The notes beneath the pieces were generated by a model that saw only the letters and a list, made by a program, of their open reading frames with translations, had not been told where the DNA came from and ran no database searches. DNA of 64,000 nt, taken from the NCBI RefSeq assembly GCF_024496245.1, contig NZ_CP101740.1, forward strand, positions 1,425,501 through 1,489,500, in the 5' to 3' direction. The DNA comes from Sphingomonas qomolangmaensis (GTDB lineage Bacteria; Pseudomonadota; Alphaproteobacteria; Sphingomonadales; Sphingomonadaceae). The translations under genes were made by a program, and so were the position numbers. Shown here in pieces: positions 35,484 through 44,099 of the stretch (positions within the stretch are counted from its first letter, which is position 1; every line of letters starts with the position of its first letter).

Positions 35484-36392
35484 ATGACCATCTACCTCCC
35501 CACCCTCAAGCAGCTCCAATATCTGGTGGCGCTGCACGATGCCGGCCATTTCGGCCGCGCCGCCGAAGCGTCGAATGTTACCCAATCGACGCTGTCGGCG
35601 GGGATCCGCGAGCTCGAGACGCTGATCGGGGTGACGCTGGTCGAACGCACCCGCCGCGTGGTGCGCTTTACGCCTTTGGGCGAGCGGATCGTCGAAAAGG
35701 CGCATCGCGTGCTGCGCGAGGCCGACGAGCTCGGCGAAATCGCGCGCGCCGCGGGGCGACCGCTGTCGGGCGAGATGCGGATGAGCGTCATCCCGACGAT
35801 CGCGCCGTTCATGCTGCCGCGGATCCTGCCGCGGTTGCGCCGCGACTATCCCGACCTGAAGCTGTATCTGCGCGAGGAAGCCAGCGGATCGGCGTGCGAG
35901 GCGTTGCAGCAGGGGCGGACCGACTGCGTGCTGCTAGCGCTGCCCTATGGCTGCGGCGATGTCGAAGTCGACGAATTGTTCGACGATCGGCTGCTCGTGG
36001 CGTTTCCGCAGGGCGAGGTGGGCGGCACCAACGGGCCGATCGTCGCCGAGGATATCGACGAGACGCGGCTGCTGCTGCTCGAGGACGGACATTGCCTGAA
36101 GGACCATGCGCTGGCGGCATGCTCGCACCTCGAGCTGCGCGGGCGCGCGTCGATGCTCGGCACCTCGCTGCACACCATCGTCCAGATGGTCGAGAATGGG
36201 CTGGGGGTGACGATGCTGCCCGCGATGGCGATCGAATCGGGCATTTTGGAGGGCACGCACATCGTCGCGCGGCCGATCGAATCGGAGCGCGCCTCGCGCC
36301 GGATCGCCTTGGTGTGGCGGCGTGCCAGTCCGCGCGAGCGCGACTTCCGGCTGCTAGCCGACGTGCTGCGCGCCCACGCGCCCGCGGCCTAA
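35484..36392 (+). CDS. oxyR: Hydrogen-peroxide-sensing LysR regulator OxyR
   Basis: A 302-residue LysR-type regulator. HTH at residues 6-65 (LVALHDAGHFGRAAEASNVT, then QSTLSAGIRELE). The redox switch of OxyR is present as GHCLKDHALAAC, matching the Cys199/Cys208 pair of E. coli OxyR, and CDVLLALP-like DCVLLALPYGC lies before it. The protein should activate peroxide defence genes when oxidised. No catalase or peroxiredoxin gene is adjacent. Start ATG 35484 follows GGTGACAGGGCAGCG. Confidence 0.94.
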   Translation: MTIYLPTLKQLQYLVALHDAGHFGRAAEASNVTQSTLSAGIRELETLIGVTLVERTRRVVRFTPLGERIVEKAHRVLREADELGEIARAAGRPLSGEMRMSVIPTIAPFMLPRILPRLRRDYPDLKLYLREEASGSACEALQQGRTDCVLLALPYGCGDVEVDELFDDRLLVAFPQGEVGGTNGPIVAEDIDETRLLLLEDGHCLKDHALAACSHLELRGRASMLGTSLHTIVQMVENGLGVTMLPAMAIESGILEGTHIVARPIESERASRRIALVWRRASPRERDFRLLADVLRAHAPAA

Positions 36393-36407
36393 CCCACGGA
36401 ATTAGTA

Positions 36408-36429
36408 CCGCATACGAAACCAAATGCGG
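36408..36429. promoter_or_regulatory. Inverted repeat CCGCAT-N10-ATGCGG between oxyR and the fasciclin gene
   Basis: A 6-bp perfect arm pair 16 bp after the oxyR stop and 70 bp before the fasciclin gene. It may be an operator or a weak terminator stem. Confidence 0.35.
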
Positions 36430-36501
36430 TCGTGGGGCGTATATAGGATGTGCGTCGGCTTAACGATGCGCGCTTCCCTATTCCGATCACTGGAGAACCA
36501 G

Positions 36502-37164
36502 ATGCTTCGCCTGTCAGCCCTTACCCTCGCCGCCTTGGCCGCCACGTCGACCGTCGCGATCGCGCAGACCACGACGCCGCCGACCGGCGCGCCGACTGCA
36601 CCGACCGCGACCACCGCACCTGCGGCAACCGCGCAGCCTTCGACCATGGCAGCGCCCGCAGCCACCGCGACCGCGCCCAACCCCAAGGTCGGCGGTGCCG
36701 AGATGCTCGCGACCAAGACGATTGTCGAGAACGCATCGGCTGCCCCCAGCCTGTCGACGCTGGTGACCGCGGTGAAGGCCGCCGATCTCGCCGAGACGCT
36801 GTCGGGCGCCGGCCCCTTCACCGTCTTCGCGCCCGAGAACGACGCGTTCACGCGGCTCGCCCCCGGCACGCTCGACACGCTGATGAAGCCCGAGAACAAG
36901 GCGGTGCTCGCCAAGGTGCTGACCTATCATGTCGTACCGGGCAAGGTTTCGCTGGCGCAGCTGCAGGAGCAGATGAAGGCCGGCGGCGGCACCGCGACGC
37001 TGACCACGGTCGAGGGCAGCCCGCTGACCGTCACGACCGAGGGCGCAGCGATCGTCCTGACCGACGTCAGCGGCAACAAGAGCTATGTCGCGATCCCCGA
37101 CGTCAACCAGTCGAACGGCGTCGTCCATATCGTCAACGGCGTAGTCGTGCCCAAGCTCGGCTGA
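36502..37164 (+). CDS. Secreted fasciclin-domain protein
   Basis: A 220-residue protein with a signal peptide (LSALTLAALAATSTVAIAQ). A Thr/Ala/Pro-rich linker runs to about residue 60, followed by one fasciclin (FAS1) domain (about 72-218). The conserved H1/H2 boxes are GPFTVFAPENDAFTRL and NGVVHIVNGVVVP. FAS1 proteins usually mediate adhesion or matrix contacts. ATG 36502 has GGAG at spacing 6; in-frame ATGs further upstream lack a ribosome site. A strong terminator follows the gene. Confidence 0.93.
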   Translation: MLRLSALTLAALAATSTVAIAQTTTPPTGAPTAPTATTAPAATAQPSTMAAPAATATAPNPKVGGAEMLATKTIVENASAAPSLSTLVTAVKAADLAETLSGAGPFTVFAPENDAFTRLAPGTLDTLMKPENKAVLAKVLTYHVVPGKVSLAQLQEQMKAGGGTATLTTVEGSPLTVTTEGAAIVLTDVSGNKSYVAIPDVNQSNGVVHIVNGVVVPKLG

Positions 37165-37189
37165 TCGGCCGCACCTTCGCGATACCAAG

Positions 37190-37219
37190 ACGCCGTCGGG
37201 GCAACCCGGCGGCGTTTTT
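37190..37219 (+). terminator. Rho-independent terminator after the fasciclin gene
   Basis: Stem ACGCCGTCGGG / CCCGGCGGCGT (one T-G pair) with loop GCAA, followed by TTTTT. Confidence 0.92.
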
Positions 37220-37225
37220 GCTGGG

Positions 37226-37663
37226 CTATTCCCAACCCCTGGCGGCGCTGTCGTCGGCGGCGCGCGGTTCGACCCAGCGTTCGCCCGCCTCGGTCGCCTC
37301 GCGCTTCCAGAAGGGGGCGTCGGTCTTCAGCCGGTCGATGCAATAGCTGCACGCCGCCAGCGCCTCGGCACGATGCGCGGCGGCGGTGCCCACGAACACG
37401 ATCCGCTCGCCGGGGTGCATCGTCCCCACGCGGTGGAGGATGGTCACCGCGCCGAGCGACCAGCGCGCTGCTGCGGCTTCGGCGACCGCCTGCAGCGCCG
37501 CCTCGGTCATGCCGGGATAATGTTCGAGCGTGAGCGTGGCGACACCGTCGTCGGCGCGGACGAGCCCGGTGAAGCTGGCGATCCCCCCCATCCCCGCTGC
37601 CTCGATCCCCGCCAGCGCATCGGCCAGGTCGATCGGCGCGGTCTGGACGCCGACGCGGATCAT
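37226..37663 (-). CDS. moaE: Molybdopterin synthase catalytic subunit
   Basis: A 145-residue MoaE that, with MoaD, adds two sulfurs to precursor Z to form molybdopterin. Family motifs: ASFTGLVR, TLEHYPGMTE, HRVGTMHPGE and the active-site loop RLKTDAPFWKRE. ATG 37663 overlaps the moaD stop by ATGA. Last gene of pgsA-moaD-moaE; it ends just before the fasciclin terminator, which may serve both directions. Confidence 0.96.
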   Translation of the reverse strand: MIRVGVQTAPIDLADALAGIEAAGMGGIASFTGLVRADDGVATLTLEHYPGMTEAALQAVAEAAAARWSLGAVTILHRVGTMHPGERIVFVGTAAAHRAEALAACSYCIDRLKTDAPFWKREATEAGERWVEPRAADDSAARGWE

Positions 37664-37917
37664 CCGCCGGTGACCGGGGGGAAGATCGCGATCTCGCGCG
37701 CGCCGGCCACCGGCGCGTCCATCGCGACGAAGTGTTGATCGACCGCGGCGCGCAGCCGCGTGCGATCGGCGAAGGCGGTGGCGTGTCCCGCGCTCAGCGT
37801 GGCCAGCCAGTCGATCAATGCGTCGAGCGTTGCGGCTTCGGGGGGCGGATCGAGCATTTCCTCGCCGATGCCGACCGCCTCGCGCACCCAGGCGAAATAG
37901 AGCAGCCGGACCGCCAT
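37660..37917 (-). CDS. moaD: Molybdopterin synthase sulfur-carrier subunit
   Basis: An 85-residue ubiquitin-like sulfur carrier ending in the Gly-Gly needed for thiocarboxylate formation (FPPVTGG). Start ATG 37917 overlaps the pgsA stop and its own stop overlaps moaE, so all three are tightly coupled. RLLYFAWVREAVG is typical of MoaD N-termini. No other moa genes are in the window. Confidence 0.95.
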   Translation of the reverse strand: MAVRLLYFAWVREAVGIGEEMLDPPPEAATLDALIDWLATLSAGHATAFADRTRLRAAVDQHFVAMDAPVAGAREIAIFPPVTGG

Positions 37918-38471
37918 CAGCTGTCCATGTGCTTGAGGCCGACGCGCAGATAATCCCAGCCGGTGATCAGCGTGAGCACCGCCGCGCCCCAGAGCGAGGC
38001 GAGCCCGACCAGCTTGACTAACGGCCATTCGGGAAGCGCCCCGCCGAGGATCAGCGCGCCGAGCGACACGAGCTGCAGCGTCGTCTTCCACTTGGCGAGC
38101 TGCGACACCGGCATCGACACGCGCACGCTGCCGAGAAACTCGCGAAGCCCCGACACCATGATCTCGCGCAGCAGGATGATCAGCGCGGCGATCATGTGCA
38201 CGCCTTCGATATCGTGCGTACCGACCAGGATCAGGATCACCGCGGCGACCATGATCTTGTCGGCGATCGGATCGAGAAAGATGCCGAGCTTCGACACCGT
38301 CCCTTGCGAGCGCGCCAGATAGCCGTCGAGATAGTCGGTGAAGCCGACGATGCAGTAGAGCACGAAGGCGATGCCATAGCCCAGCTGCCACCCCGGCCAC
38401 CACAGCAGGGCGACGAGGATCGGCACCGCGAAGATCCGCGAAAGCGTCAGGATGTTGGGCAAGGTAAGCAT
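37917..38471 (-). CDS. pgsA: CDP-diacylglycerol-glycerol-3-phosphate 3-phosphatidyltransferase
   Basis: A 184-residue membrane enzyme making phosphatidylglycerophosphate, the first step to phosphatidylglycerol and cardiolipin. The CDP-alcohol phosphotransferase signature is complete: DYLDGYLARSQGTVSKLG followed by FLDPIADK. NILTLSRI at the N-terminus is usual. ATG 38471 fits the standard family start. It heads an operon with moaD and moaE, an arrangement seen in several alphaproteobacteria. Confidence 0.96.
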   Translation of the reverse strand: MLTLPNILTLSRIFAVPILVALLWWPGWQLGYGIAFVLYCIVGFTDYLDGYLARSQGTVSKLGIFLDPIADKIMVAAVILILVGTHDIEGVHMIAALIILLREIMVSGLREFLGSVRVSMPVSQLAKWKTTLQLVSLGALILGGALPEWPLVKLVGLASLWGAAVLTLITGWDYLRVGLKHMDS

Positions 38472-38599
38472 GGGCAGGCATGGCTGTACGGGCCCGCCCC
38501 GGTTCCCGCAACGCCGCGCGCGCGCAATCGTCATTGTCGCATGCGTTACCAATGGCCTATGGAGCGGCTCCCGAGAGCGACGTGGATTGCGCCTACCCG

Positions 38600-39862
38600 A
38601 TGATTCCATCCATCAGCCTGCTCGGCGCGCGCCGGTTCCTGCCCTTATTCGTCACCCAGTTCCTGGGGGCCTTCAACGACAATCTGTTCAAGAACGCGCT
38701 GATCTTCTTCGTCACCTATTCGGTGTATAACGATGTCGGTGCCGAAACGACCTTCTCGGCGGTAGCGACGGGCATCTTCATCCTGCCCTTCTTCCTGTTT
38801 TCGGCGCTGGCGGGCGAGCTTGCCGACAGCCACGACAAGGCCGCGATCATGCGGACGATCAAATGGGCCGAGATCGGCATCATGATCGTCGGCGCGACGG
38901 GCATCTTCCTCGAGCTCACCTGGGTGATGCTGCTCGCGCTGTTCGCGATGGGGGTGCATTCGACCTTTTTCGGGCCGATCAAATATGCCGTGCTGCCGCA
39001 GCATCTGGCCAAGCACGAAGTGCTCGGCGGCACCGGGCTGGTCGAGGCGGGCACCTATGTCGCGATCCTGGCGGGCACCATCGCCGGCGGGCTGCTGCAC
39101 CCGCACCACGCCGCGATCGCGGTGATCGGCGTCGCGGTGATCGGCATGCTCGCAGCACGATCGATCCCGCCCGCGCCGCCTTCGGTGGCGATCAAGATCG
39201 ACTGGAACGTGCTGCGATCGTCGATCCGGCTGGTGCGCGCGACGATGCATGTCCGCCGGCTGTTCCTGGCGATCGTCGCGATCAGCGTGTTCTGGAGCAT
39301 CGCGGCGATGATCGCGGTGCTGTTCCCGCCGCTGGTGAAGAACGTCTATTTCGCCGAGCCGAGCGTCGCCAGCAGCTTCCTGGCGGTATTCTCGATCGGC
39401 ATCGCGATCGGATCGGTGATCATCAACCGATTGCTCAAGGGCGAGGTATCGGCGCGCTATGCCCCCGCATCGGTGCTGGCGATGGGCGGGTTCCTGATCG
39501 ATTTCTGGTTCACCTCGCGCGGTTGGTCGCCGGTGGTGCCGGGGCTTGCCGACCTGCCAACCTTCCTGCGCGATCCGGGCGCGATCCGCGTGTTCTTCGA
39601 TCTGGCGGGGATATCGATCACCGGCGGCATGTTCGTGGTGCCGCTCTATGCGTTCCTGACCACGATCGTCGACCAGTCGCAGACCGCGCGGACGGTGGCG
39701 GCGAACAACATCGTCAATTCGGGTGCGATGGTGATCGGATCGGTCGGCATCCTGGGGGTGACCAACCTGGGTATCGAGCTGGTCAACGCGCTGTGGGTGC
39801 TGGTCGCGACCGCGACGGTATCGGCCTATGCCGCCTGGCGCCTCCACCAGGCCTGCGACTGA
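38600..39862 (+). CDS. MFS transporter, LplT-like
   Basis: A 420-residue major facilitator with about 12 helices. It resembles the lysophospholipid transporter LplT group (FVTQFLGAFNDNLFKNAL at the start, STFFGPIKYAVLPQHL after helix 4). In enterobacteria LplT forms a pair with acyltransferase Aas, and an MFS-acyltransferase fusion is common; here only the transporter part is present. ATG 38600 lacks a clear ribosome site; ATG 38549 is an alternative with 17 more residues. Divergent from pgsA, which fits a phospholipid role. Confidence 0.85.
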   Translation: MIPSISLLGARRFLPLFVTQFLGAFNDNLFKNALIFFVTYSVYNDVGAETTFSAVATGIFILPFFLFSALAGELADSHDKAAIMRTIKWAEIGIMIVGATGIFLELTWVMLLALFAMGVHSTFFGPIKYAVLPQHLAKHEVLGGTGLVEAGTYVAILAGTIAGGLLHPHHAAIAVIGVAVIGMLAARSIPPAPPSVAIKIDWNVLRSSIRLVRATMHVRRLFLAIVAISVFWSIAAMIAVLFPPLVKNVYFAEPSVASSFLAVFSIGIAIGSVIINRLLKGEVSARYAPASVLAMGGFLIDFWFTSRGWSPVVPGLADLPTFLRDPGAIRVFFDLAGISITGGMFVVPLYAFLTTIVDQSQTARTVAANNIVNSGAMVIGSVGILGVTNLGIELVNALWVLVATATVSAYAAWRLHQACD

Positions 39863-39866
39863 ACGC

Positions 39867-40034
39867 TTACAGCAGGAACGTATAGAAGCAGATGAAGAAG
39901 GCGGTGAAGCTGAGGACGAACAGCTTCATGTCGCTATCGTCGGCGCTCGCCTGCGCGGTGGCGACGGGCTTGCGCGACAGGGTTCGACGGAACGGATGCC
40001 CCTGCGGGGCCTGGGGTGTTGGGCGCTGCATCAT
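39867..40034 (-). CDS. Small single-pass membrane protein
   Basis: A 55-residue protein. The N-terminal 35 residues are basic and proline-rich (MMQRPTPQAPQGHPFRRTLS), followed by one hydrophobic C-terminal helix (MKLFVLSFTAFFICFYTFLL). It would be tail-anchored with its N-terminus in the cytoplasm. Two consecutive ATGs (40034, 40031) are possible starts; no clear ribosome site is visible. The coding call rests on the well-formed membrane helix and on stop-to-stop placement against the convergent MFS gene. Confidence 0.6.
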   Translation of the reverse strand: MMQRPTPQAPQGHPFRRTLSRKPVATAQASADDSDMKLFVLSFTAFFICFYTFLL

Positions 40035-40130
40035 GTGCAGTTAACGTTTCGTTAGGGATTTGGTCCAACCCCAAACGCACCCCCTGCTGTGTCGGATCGG
40101 GACGGTGCGGGGGCACCGTCCCTGCCCCGG

Positions 40131-43100
40131 TCACTGCCACCAATAAGGCAGCCGCTGCCGGTTCCCCGTCTCGACCTCGTTCATCGTCCGGGCATCGAAC
40201 ATCCGGCCGCCGACCATCACCCGGCTGACCTTGTCCGAATTGCGGATGTCGGCGGTGGGATCGGCGTCGAGCACCACCAGATCGGCCAGCTTGCCGACTT
40301 TGAGCGAGCCGATGTCGCGTGCCATGCCGAGCGACTGCGCGGCGACGATCGTTCCCGCCCCGAGCGCTTCGATGGGGGTCATCCCGCCGCGGACGAACGA
40401 CCAGAGCTCCCAATGCGAGCCGATCCCCGCCTGCTGGCCATGCGCGCCGATCGACACGAGCTTGCCCGCCTTGGCGATCTTGTTCGCCTCCCGCGCATTG
40501 TCGTCGTCGACGAAGTTGCTCTCGGGCGCCTTGGTCACGCGCGCGGTGGCGGCGAGCAAGGTGTCGGTGGGGGTGTGGACCAGCAGCGGGTTTTCCCAGA
40601 CGTTGGTCGCCTGCCGCCAATAGGGGTCGCCCGCCAGGCCGCCATAGGACACCACGAGCGTCGGCGTGTAGTTGGTATCCGACTGGCCGAACATCTGGAC
40701 GACGTCCTTGTAGAACACGTCGAGCGGGATGTTGTGCTCGAGCGTCGAATTGCCGTCGGCGATCAGGTTCATGTCCATGCCGAACAGCGAGCCGCCCTCG
40801 GCGACGACCTGGATATTCTCGGCGCGCGCGGCTGCCACCACCATCTGGCGCTGGTCGCGGCGTGGCTGGTTATAGTTCTTCACCGAACGCGCGCCCTGCG
40901 CCTTCAACCGGCGGACGTGCGACAATGCGTCGTCATAGCTGTCGATCTTGGCATACACATTGGCGGCGCGCGCGCCGTAGATGATCTCGCCGGTCGAGAA
41001 GATGCGCGGGCCGGTGAGCAGCCCCGCCGCCTGCATTTCCTTGGCGACGAAGATCTCGCTCGCCTGGCTCGACGGGTCGTGGATCGTCGTGGTGCCAAGC
41101 GCGAGATTCTGGAGCAGCGACCAGTTTTGCTGCGGCACGACCTCGTCGTCGCCCTGCGGGCCGTGCGCATGCGCATCGACCAGGCCGGGGATGATCGTCT
41201 TGCCCGCGACGTCGATCGTCTTGGCGCCCGCCGGTACCGGGGTCGAAGCGCGAAGGCCGATCGCGACGATGCGGTCGCCGCGGATCACCACCACGCCATC
41301 ATCGACGATTCCGCCATCGGCACCCGCCATCGTCACGATCCGTGCGCCGGTGAGCGCGACCGTGCCGCCGGGCTTGTCTGCCGCCTGCTCCATCGCGAGG
41401 CTGAGGCCTTGCGACGGCGGCACGAACTTGGGCGCATTCTCCGCGCGCGGGGCGTTGGCGAACAGCGTGGCCCGATCGACGGTGTAGAGCGTCGGCCCCA
41501 TCGACCAGTGCAGCCGCTGGCCGTCCTGCGACCAGTTCACATAGCTGGCGCCACTGGCGCTGACGCGGGTGACGGGCAGCACCTTGCCCTCGGTATCGAT
41601 GTCGACCGCCTGATTGCCGGGCATCAGCGGCAGGACATGCGCTTCATAATTCTGGATGAAGGCGGCATATTGACCATCGGGCGCGACCGAGTAGCTGACC
41701 GCCAGTTCGCCGACGAAATGCTTGCGCTTGGCCCCGCCGTTGAGGTCGGTGCTGACCAGCAACTGCTTCTGCTCCTCCTCGCCGACCATGAACAGTCGAT
41801 CGGAGGCGGCGGCGAATTGCGGCTGCGCCATCCCCTTGGCGATCAGCACCGGCGCACCGCCGCTGGCGGCGACGCGGTAGACGCCGGGATCGTCGCCATA
41901 ACGGCGCGAGGTGACGCCGCCCGAGCGCTTGGCCTCGAACGCGATCGTCTTGCCGTCGGGCGAGAAGACCGGGCGCGCATAATGGCCCGGACGCGTGGTC
42001 ACCGCCTTGGGCATCCCACCGCTGGCGGCGACGGTGACGATCCGCCCGAGGCCGGCATCGGTCCAGTCGACGAAAGCGATCGTGCGGCCGTCGCGTGACC
42101 AGGTCGGGAACAGCTCGCGCCCCTCGCCGCCGCGCGTTAGCCGGCGCGCGGTGCCGCCCGCCGCGGGCTTGACGTAGAGCTTGCCGAGGCTTTCGAACAC
42201 CACTTGCCGTCCGTCGGGCGAGACGCTGGCGAAGCGCGGCATCGCGGTGGTGAAGCGATCGGGCGCGACCTCGACGGTCGGATGCGGCGCATTGGCGACG
42301 CCGCGCGTGTCGTTGATGCGGAAGGGGATGTCGGTCGCCGCGCCGCTTTCGACATTCACCCGGCGCAGCTTGCCGGCCGCCCAGACGACGATCTCGCGGT
42401 CGCCGGGCATCCACGCCATGTTGGGATACAAGCCGGTGACCGCCCAGGTTTCCTGCACGTCCTGGTCGAGCGCGTCATAGATCTTGCGCTCCTCGCCCGA
42501 TTCGAGATCGCGGACGTACAGCTTGGACTTGGTCGCTTCGCGCCGGACGAAGGCGATACGCTTGCCGTCGCGCGACGGCGTCGGCCGCACCGATCCGCCA
42601 TTGCCCGAGACCGCGGTGGTCGTCTCGCCGGTTTCGAGGTCGTAGCGTTCGATATTGAACAAATTGGTGTTCGAATCCTGGGCATATTCGAAGATCGGAC
42701 CCGGCGTGACGTTGCGGGTGAAGTAGATGCCCTTGCCGTCTGGCGCGAAGATCGGCTCGCCCAATTCCTTCTGGTGGCGCTCGTCGGGGCGCTTGACCAG
42801 CTTCACCCCGGTGCCGCCCGAGACGTGATAGAGCCACACCTCGCCGGTGCCGAGCGAACGCCCGGTGGTGAAATGCTTCTTGGCGGCGATGAAGCGGCCA
42901 TCGGGCGACCAGCTCGGCTGGTTGAGCAGGCGGAAGTCTTCCTTGGTCACCTGGCGCTTGTCGCTGCCGTCGCGGTTCATCACCCAGATATTGTCGCCGC
43001 CGCCGCGATCCGAGGTGAAGGCGATGCGGTTGCCGTCGGGCGAGAAGCGCGGTTGCACCTCCCACGCCAGCCCCTCGGCGATCCGCGTCGGCGTGCCGCC

Positions 43101-43490
43101 GCCGATCGGCATGGTGTAGAGATCGCCGAGCAACGCGAAGGCGATCGTGCCGCCGTCGGGGCTGATGTCGAGGTCCATCCAGCTGCCTTCGTCGGTCGCG
43201 ATCGACACCTGGCGGATGGTCGCGCCGGTGGGGGCGTTGACGTCCCATTTGGGCTTTGCCGCGGGGGTCGCGGCGGCGACCGGCGTCGTCGGCGCGGTCG
43301 ATGCGGGCTGCGGCTGCGGGAGCTGGTCGGCGGCGGGATTGGGGTCGCGCGCCTGATCTTCGGGGGCTTCGGTGGCCTCGACCGTTGGCTGGGTCTGGGC
43401 TGGCGGGGTTTGGGCGGGCGGGGTCTGGGCAGCGGCGGCGACCCCCAGCGAAATGGCGAGGGCGAGGATGGACGCGGCGCTACGCAGCAT
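40131..43490 (-). CDS. Secreted TolB-like beta-propeller/amidohydrolase fusion
   Basis: An 1119-residue exported protein. Residues 1-21 are a signal peptide, then a Pro/Thr/Gln-rich stretch with tandem TPPAQ. Residues about 80-690 contain WD40/PD40-type blades (DISPDGGTIAFAL, RFSPDGNRIAFTSDR, SWSPDGRFIAAKK, VFSPDGKTIAFEAK). Residues about 720-1110 are an amidohydrolase domain with VDAHAHGPQG as first metal motif, ending in LKVGKLADLVVLDADP. This architecture is frequent in Sphingomonadales and Xanthomonadales. The enzyme probably hydrolyses amides or peptides such as imidodipeptides in the periplasm, but the substrate is unknown. It is transcribed alone. Confidence 0.92.
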   Translation of the reverse strand: MLRSAASILALAISLGVAAAAQTPPAQTPPAQTQPTVEATEAPEDQARDPNPAADQLPQPQPASTAPTTPVAAATPAAKPKWDVNAPTGATIRQVSIATDEGSWMDLDISPDGGTIAFALLGDLYTMPIGGGTPTRIAEGLAWEVQPRFSPDGNRIAFTSDRGGGDNIWVMNRDGSDKRQVTKEDFRLLNQPSWSPDGRFIAAKKHFTTGRSLGTGEVWLYHVSGGTGVKLVKRPDERHQKELGEPIFAPDGKGIYFTRNVTPGPIFEYAQDSNTNLFNIERYDLETGETTTAVSGNGGSVRPTPSRDGKRIAFVRREATKSKLYVRDLESGEERKIYDALDQDVQETWAVTGLYPNMAWMPGDREIVVWAAGKLRRVNVESGAATDIPFRINDTRGVANAPHPTVEVAPDRFTTAMPRFASVSPDGRQVVFESLGKLYVKPAAGGTARRLTRGGEGRELFPTWSRDGRTIAFVDWTDAGLGRIVTVAASGGMPKAVTTRPGHYARPVFSPDGKTIAFEAKRSGGVTSRRYGDDPGVYRVAASGGAPVLIAKGMAQPQFAAASDRLFMVGEEEQKQLLVSTDLNGGAKRKHFVGELAVSYSVAPDGQYAAFIQNYEAHVLPLMPGNQAVDIDTEGKVLPVTRVSASGASYVNWSQDGQRLHWSMGPTLYTVDRATLFANAPRAENAPKFVPPSQGLSLAMEQAADKPGGTVALTGARIVTMAGADGGIVDDGVVVIRGDRIVAIGLRASTPVPAGAKTIDVAGKTIIPGLVDAHAHGPQGDDEVVPQQNWSLLQNLALGTTTIHDPSSQASEIFVAKEMQAAGLLTGPRIFSTGEIIYGARAANVYAKIDSYDDALSHVRRLKAQGARSVKNYNQPRRDQRQMVVAAARAENIQVVAEGGSLFGMDMNLIADGNSTLEHNIPLDVFYKDVVQMFGQSDTNYTPTLVVSYGGLAGDPYWRQATNVWENPLLVHTPTDTLLAATARVTKAPESNFVDDDNAREANKIAKAGKLVSIGAHGQQAGIGSHWELWSFVRGGMTPIEALGAGTIVAAQSLGMARDIGSLKVGKLADLVVLDADPTADIRNSDKVSRVMVGGRMFDARTMNEVETGNRQRLPYWWQ

Positions 43491-43564
43491 GGACGAAAAC
43501 TCCCTGGGATCGGCTTATTATGCCGCGACCCTAGTGCGCCTGCCCAACCCGCACAACGGCAGCG

Positions 43565-44059
43565 TCAGATGTTGCCCTGCTCCTCGACCGGCACGTCATC
43601 GTCGGGGCCGTAATAGAGCTTTGCGCACTCGGCGGCGAGCACCCCGCCCTCGATCGACAGATCGTCGCGCCAGGCGTCGCGGATGAAGTCGACCGTGTCG
43701 ATCTGGCGATCCTCGAAATACATCGGATGGACGTCGTCGCGCCCGGCGCCGAAAACGATCCGCCCCACCTTCGACCAGATCGACGCCATCGTGCACATGC
43801 CGCAGGGCTGGAGCGTCGAATAGAGCGTCGCGCCGCGCAGCTCCATGTCGCCGATCGCCGCGCCCGCCGCGCGCATCGCGACGATTTCGGCATGCGCGGT
43901 GGCGTCGCAAGTCTCTTCGGTTTCGTTGCACCGCGCCGCCAGCACCTTGCCGTCGCGCACGATGAACGCGGCGATCGGCGTATCCGACGGGTCGCTGCCC
44001 TTGGTTAGCGCGAGCGCGATCGCTTCGCGCATCCAGCGTTCGTCTTGCGTGTCGGGCAT
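43565..44059 (-). CDS. Zinc-dependent nucleoside/nucleobase deaminase
   Basis: A 164-residue cytidine-deaminase-fold protein. Zinc and catalytic motifs: HAEIVAMRAA (His ligand and catalytic Glu) and TLQPCGMC (two Cys ligands). Overall it is closest to guanine deaminase/CMP-dCMP deaminase-like proteins such as GuaD; RDDVHPMYFEDRQID and a C-terminal acidic tail agree. The ATG at 44059 is preferred; longer frames run into the upstream gene. It follows the kynureninase-like gene by 40 bp on the same strand and may be co-transcribed. Confidence 0.82.
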   Translation of the reverse strand: MPDTQDERWMREAIALALTKGSDPSDTPIAAFIVRDGKVLAARCNETEETCDATAHAEIVAMRAAGAAIGDMELRGATLYSTLQPCGMCTMASIWSKVGRIVFGAGRDDVHPMYFEDRQIDTVDFIRDAWRDDLSIEGGVLAAECAKLYYGPDDDVPVEEQGNI

Positions 44060-44099
44060 ATGCAATCCTTTGGGTTCGCGCGCCAACGGCTGTCTCGCG

